From NCBI RefSeq assembly GCF_900156395.1, contig NZ_FTNL01000005.1, positions 99,205 to 163,204 on the forward strand: a DNA stretch of 64,000 nt. The letters are read 5' to 3'. Position 1 is the stretch's first letter. Each line of letters opens with the position of its first letter. Positions 61,171-64,000 of this stretch are shown here, in pieces. This DNA comes from Fluoribacter gormanii. GTDB lineage: Bacteria; Pseudomonadota; Gammaproteobacteria; Legionellales; Legionellaceae. Below the pieces are notes generated by a model. That model searched no databases. It was not told where the DNA came from and worked only from the letters and a program-made list of their open reading frames with translations. The position numbers were made by a program, and so were the translations under genes.

Positions 61171-62247
61171 CTAATTATCCTGCCCATTCAAAAGAGTCAC
61201 TTGCTCTCCCTCTTCTAAACTATGGATACCTGCTGTCACCACCCAGTCACCTTCATGCAGTCCTTTTATAACCGAAATTCCCGTCGGAGTGAGTTCGCCA
61301 ATTTGGATTTCACGTCGATTCACTTCATGTTTTTTTAGATTGATTATCCATACATAAGTCTTTTTTTCTGAGTCACTCGTGAGCACTGCAGACGCAGGAA
61401 TTGTAAATTTGTTTTGTTCCTTTTTCGTTGGATCAACACGTCCAGTAGCTTTACCCGCCATACCCGGTAAAATTTCAATCTCTTTGGGTTGTTGCATAAT
61501 TAACGTGACTGGATAAGTCCTGGTTTCTGGAGATGCTTCATTGCTGACTTCTTTTATTTTTGCCGGAATCGCATAATTAGGGAATGAATCAAAATGCACA
61601 ATAATGTCTTTTACATCTGAAATATAGCTAATCGCTCCCTCGGGGATCTGGATTACCATTTCAATTTGAGAAGTATCTAAGAGCCTAGCTATATTTTGCT
61701 GATTGGCTATTGTCTGGTAATTTTCAACATATAAATTTGAAATTTTTCCATCAAAGGGGGCTTTTAGCACACTGTCTTTAAGTGATTTTTCCGCTAAAAC
61801 TTGATTCGCTTGCGATACCCCAAGTTTTGCTTTTAAAAGATCATAATCAGCCTTTGAAATATGGCCTTTGCCTACCAATGCCTTGGCTCTGAGGAAATTT
61901 TGTTCATCACGATTAAATTCAGCCTGGGCTGCTTGCAATTTTGCCTCAAACTCTCGCGGATCAAGTTTTGCAATCAATGAACCTTTTTTCACGTTATCGC
62001 CAACTTTTACTGGCAATTCAATTAAAGAACCGCCGACATTAAACGACAAATTGACTTGTTGAACAGCACTTGCCCGACCTGGAAAGGCGCGGCCATTGAA
62101 TGCGCTTATATTTCCAACTTGAATGGCCTTAACCGGTCTTGCCGAGACAGAGGATTTTTCCTTTTGCTCTTGACTGCATGAAATTCCCAAAGCAGTAGCA
62201 AGGATTAAAATAAAATAAGAAACTCGCGATGAAACAGGTATTCTCAT
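61171..62247 (-). CDS. Periplasmic adaptor (membrane fusion protein) of the RND pump
   Basis: 358 residues from the ATG at 62245-62247, with AAGGA 8 bases upstream; the longer frame start is rejected. A signal ending LGISC suggests a lipoprotein, although the lipobox is not ideal. Lipoyl and hairpin domains are visible: PVKVGDNVKKGSLIAKLDPREFEAKL, a helical hairpin (about 95-155), and VLKAPFDGKIS. The C-terminal part has the beta-barrel and membrane-proximal segments (EGDWVVTAG). It bridges the pump to an outer-membrane channel and is cotranscribed with it. Confidence 0.88.
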   Translation of the reverse strand: MRIPVSSRVSYFILILATALGISCSQEQKEKSSVSARPVKAIQVGNISAFNGRAFPGRASAVQQVNLSFNVGGSLIELPVKVGDNVKKGSLIAKLDPREFEAKLQAAQAEFNRDEQNFLRAKALVGKGHISKADYDLLKAKLGVSQANQVLAEKSLKDSVLKAPFDGKISNLYVENYQTIANQQNIARLLDTSQIEMVIQIPEGAISYISDVKDIIVHFDSFPNYAIPAKIKEVSNEASPETRTYPVTLIMQQPKEIEILPGMAGKATGRVDPTKKEQNKFTIPASAVLTSDSEKKTYVWIINLKKHEVNRREIQIGELTPTGISVIKGLHEGDWVVTAGIHSLEEGEQVTLLNGQDN

Positions 62248-62602
62248 AAAAATCATCCTTGATCTTAAGCACATGCCCTTTCTTGTTACTAGCTTCTTTA
62301 TCGATGTTTGGGTATTACCTTGTACCAGTATAGCTCAAAAAGGTTAAATAAGTTTTTTATTTTATTCATTTTTTACTCAACCACCAAGCATGGTATCATA
62401 TTGGGGTGGACTGATCATAGGAAGAATTCGAGGATGAGTTGTCAACATACTCTTAAGACTGGAATTGAAGTCATACCATCGATTCGACATCCAAGCTTCT
62501 CTTCCGATAATCCCACAATGATGCGTTAATATGCTAAAATCAAAAATAATATTGAAAAGCGCGCTAGTGCTAAATCACATACTCCATACTTAATGTAAAT
62601 TA
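62248..62602. other. Divergent intergenic region between the efflux operon and yacG
   Basis: About 355 bases with no supported gene. The 73-codon frame at 62308-62529 has no binding site and a translation without family features. Promoters for the efflux operon and yacG should lie here; I cannot place a regulator site. Confidence 0.4.
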
Positions 62603-62815
62603 ATGAAGACCGTCATGAACAATCATCAAAAAATCACATGCCCTATTTGTGGGAAACAAAATACCTGGCGCCCTGAGAACCAGTTTAAACCTTTTTGCTC
62701 TGACCGATGTAAACTCATTGATTTAGGTGAGTGGGCCAGCGAAACACGAACAATTCCTGGAAATCCTCTTGATCCTGATCTCAACATTGCAGTCCATCAC
62801 AAAGAAGATGAATAG
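62603..62815 (+). CDS. yacG: DNA gyrase inhibitor YacG, zinc-binding
   Basis: 70 residues, or 66 if the second ATG (62615) is used. Four Cys form the zinc site: CPIC, then CSDRC after FKPF. The end ...GEWASE is typical of YacG, a small protein that binds GyrB and inhibits gyrase. The Cys pattern and the LIDLGEW motif make the identification firm. Stand-alone gene. Confidence 0.9.
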   Translation: MKTVMNNHQKITCPICGKQNTWRPENQFKPFCSDRCKLIDLGEWASETRTIPGNPLDPDLNIAVHHKEDE

Positions 62816-62867
62816 TTTATTCAGAAACAAATAATAATCTATGAGTCCCCAGGAAATCACCATCATA

Positions 62868-63770
62868 TTATTTTATAGATTTTTGTTTTATTTGTTCCTC
62901 TGTAGGTAACTTGATTTCTTGGACTAATCCTATGCGCGATAATAAAAATATTAATATATAAGAAATATCAATTTGCCATTTTTTTATCCCATGTTTGGCA
63001 GAGCTCGGAAAAGCATGATGCCCATTATGCCAACCCTCACCATAAGCAAGAATTGCCAAAAGCCAATTATTTTTACTATTGTCCTGAGTTATAAAGTCTT
63101 TTCTACCCCAAATGTGACAAATAGAATTAATAGACCAAGTGACATGTTGTTGGAAACAGATTCTGACAAAGCCACAAACAATGATGCCTTCCCAGAACGA
63201 ATACCAGTTCATGTACAATAATCCATTGATGATTCCAGGAATAATTATTCCAGCCAGAGCAATAAGACCATAATGTTTATTTATAAACAATAAATCGCGG
63301 TCCCGGAGCAAATCGCCCAGGTAATATCGCCAGTTCTCTATGGTATGATGCGTCATCCAACCCATATGGGCGTGATAAAAACCGTACAGCCCTCCTTTCT
63401 TTGTTAAAATGGGTGTATGCGGATCAAATTCAGTATCGGTATACTTATGATGTCTTCGATGAGCCGCTATCCAAAAGAATGGTGGCCCTTCATACGCCAT
63501 GCACCCAAAACAAGCAAAAACAATCTTAACCCATCGTTTTGCTTTAAATGAATGATGCGTTAACAAACGATGAAAGCCAACCGTAATCCCTAAAACGGTA
63601 CAACTGTAACAAATCAAAAGTAATATTAATGTACCAATGCCAATATCAAATAACATCCCTGAGGTAATACTGTAGAGTGTCACCAATAAGGGTATCCAAA
63701 TGATCGCTCTACTGTATCTTTTTTCCGAACTGGTTAAACCACGGTACAAATGCAATTCGGTCTGTTTCAT
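62868..63770 (-). CDS. Acyl-CoA/acyl-lipid delta-9-type desaturase
   Basis: 300 residues with four hydrophobic helices and the three His boxes of membrane desaturases: HRLLTHHS (67-74), HRRHHKYTDTEFDPH (104-118) and WHNGHHAFP (about 245-253). It is a di-iron enzyme that introduces a double bond into a fatty acyl chain. AAAGG precedes the ATG. It is convergent with yacG, with 52 bases between stops. An electron donor fused domain is absent, so a separate ferredoxin or cytochrome would be needed. Confidence 0.9.
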   Translation of the reverse strand: MKQTELHLYRGLTSSEKRYSRAIIWIPLLVTLYSITSGMLFDIGIGTLILLLICYSCTVLGITVGFHRLLTHHSFKAKRWVKIVFACFGCMAYEGPPFFWIAAHRRHHKYTDTEFDPHTPILTKKGGLYGFYHAHMGWMTHHTIENWRYYLGDLLRDRDLLFINKHYGLIALAGIIIPGIINGLLYMNWYSFWEGIIVCGFVRICFQQHVTWSINSICHIWGRKDFITQDNSKNNWLLAILAYGEGWHNGHHAFPSSAKHGIKKWQIDISYILIFLLSRIGLVQEIKLPTEEQIKQKSIK

Positions 63771-63965
63771 AACTACCTTTTATAAAAGCCTCGTGTAATC
63801 ACGCGGGATGAATTGATTGTTTTATTAATATAGGCAATTAATTTTCATAATTCAACCAAAATGATCAATATTTAAACATTAATCTATGGTAATAATTCGT
63901 CCCGAGCGCTTAGCCACAATAATTTTTGACCGGTCATATATATAAAAAATCAGCGTAACTCCCCA

Positions 63966-64000
63966 CGTCATCCCGAACCCGAGCGCAGCGAGGGTGAGGG
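63966..64000. repeat. Edge of a possible dispersed GC-rich repeat
   Basis: The last 35 bases (CGTCATCCCGAACCCGAGCG and onward) are much richer in GC than the AT-rich flank. They resemble the short palindromic or REP-like elements that I recall as widespread in Legionella-type genomes. The other end lies outside the window. Confidence 0.4.

Overview
This AT-rich window most likely comes from the chromosome of a Legionella-like gammaproteobacterium (Legionellaceae). The reasons are the density of eukaryote-like proteins (degenerate ankyrin repeats, three F-box proteins, one of them fused to a Rab/Ras-like domain, a transglutaminase-fold cysteine protease candidate), the base composition, and the ordinary metabolic genes (PHB depolymerase, FabI, YacG, acyl desaturase). 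The genus is inferred from protein style; there is no rRNA or tRNA to confirm it.

Layout. 1-99 is the start of a gene running off the left edge. 512-5410 holds a large ankyrin-like protein and two unknown proteins. 5.5-26.6 kb is a type VI secretion locus. A leftward tip module (DUF2169-pentapeptide, pentapeptide, DUF3540, PAAR-like DUF4150) is divergent from vgrG, which is followed by tssB-tssC-hcp-tssE-tssF-tssG and tssJ-tssK-tssL-tssM-tssA. Every core subunit is recognisable except the TssH/ClpV ATPase, which is not in the window. The locus is bracketed by the ankyrin protein and an F-box/pentapeptide protein.

29.6-38.6 kb is mixed housekeeping: YjbQ, a von Willebrand A protein, a spermidine-synthase-like protein, a small lipoprotein, an acetolactate synthase/aldehyde dehydrogenase pair, a small EamA-type membrane protein and a HAD phosphatase. 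38.7-44.7 kb is a run of five probable host-directed proteins: an F-box protein, an F-box plus degenerate small-GTPase fusion, a cysteine protease candidate, a membrane-hairpin protein, and a protein with a CheD-like Ser-Cys-His site followed by TPR-like helices.

44.8-55.6 kb, all leftward, holds a glutaminase and a tightly overlapping nine-gene operon: PHB depolymerase, phosphate acyltransferase, then V-type ATPase subunits B, D, I, K, E, a DUF2764 protein and A. Subunit D resembles the chlamydial type, and the proteolipid K carries the residues that bind sodium in Enterococcus hirae NtpK. 55.9-63.8 kb contains a membrane-anchored protein with a possible kinase-like site, FabI, an RND efflux pump with its adaptor, YacG and a delta-9-type desaturase. 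The last 35 bases look like the edge of a dispersed repeat.

How the genes work together. The T6SS genes would build a contractile injector whose spike (VgrG plus PAAR-like tip) is loaded by the DUF2169/pentapeptide/DUF3540 module. The V-ATPase operon links storage-polymer breakdown to ion pumping or sodium-driven ATP chemistry. The scattered eukaryote-like proteins are candidate effectors, but whether they travel by T6SS or by a Dot/Icm system outside the window cannot be told from the sequence.
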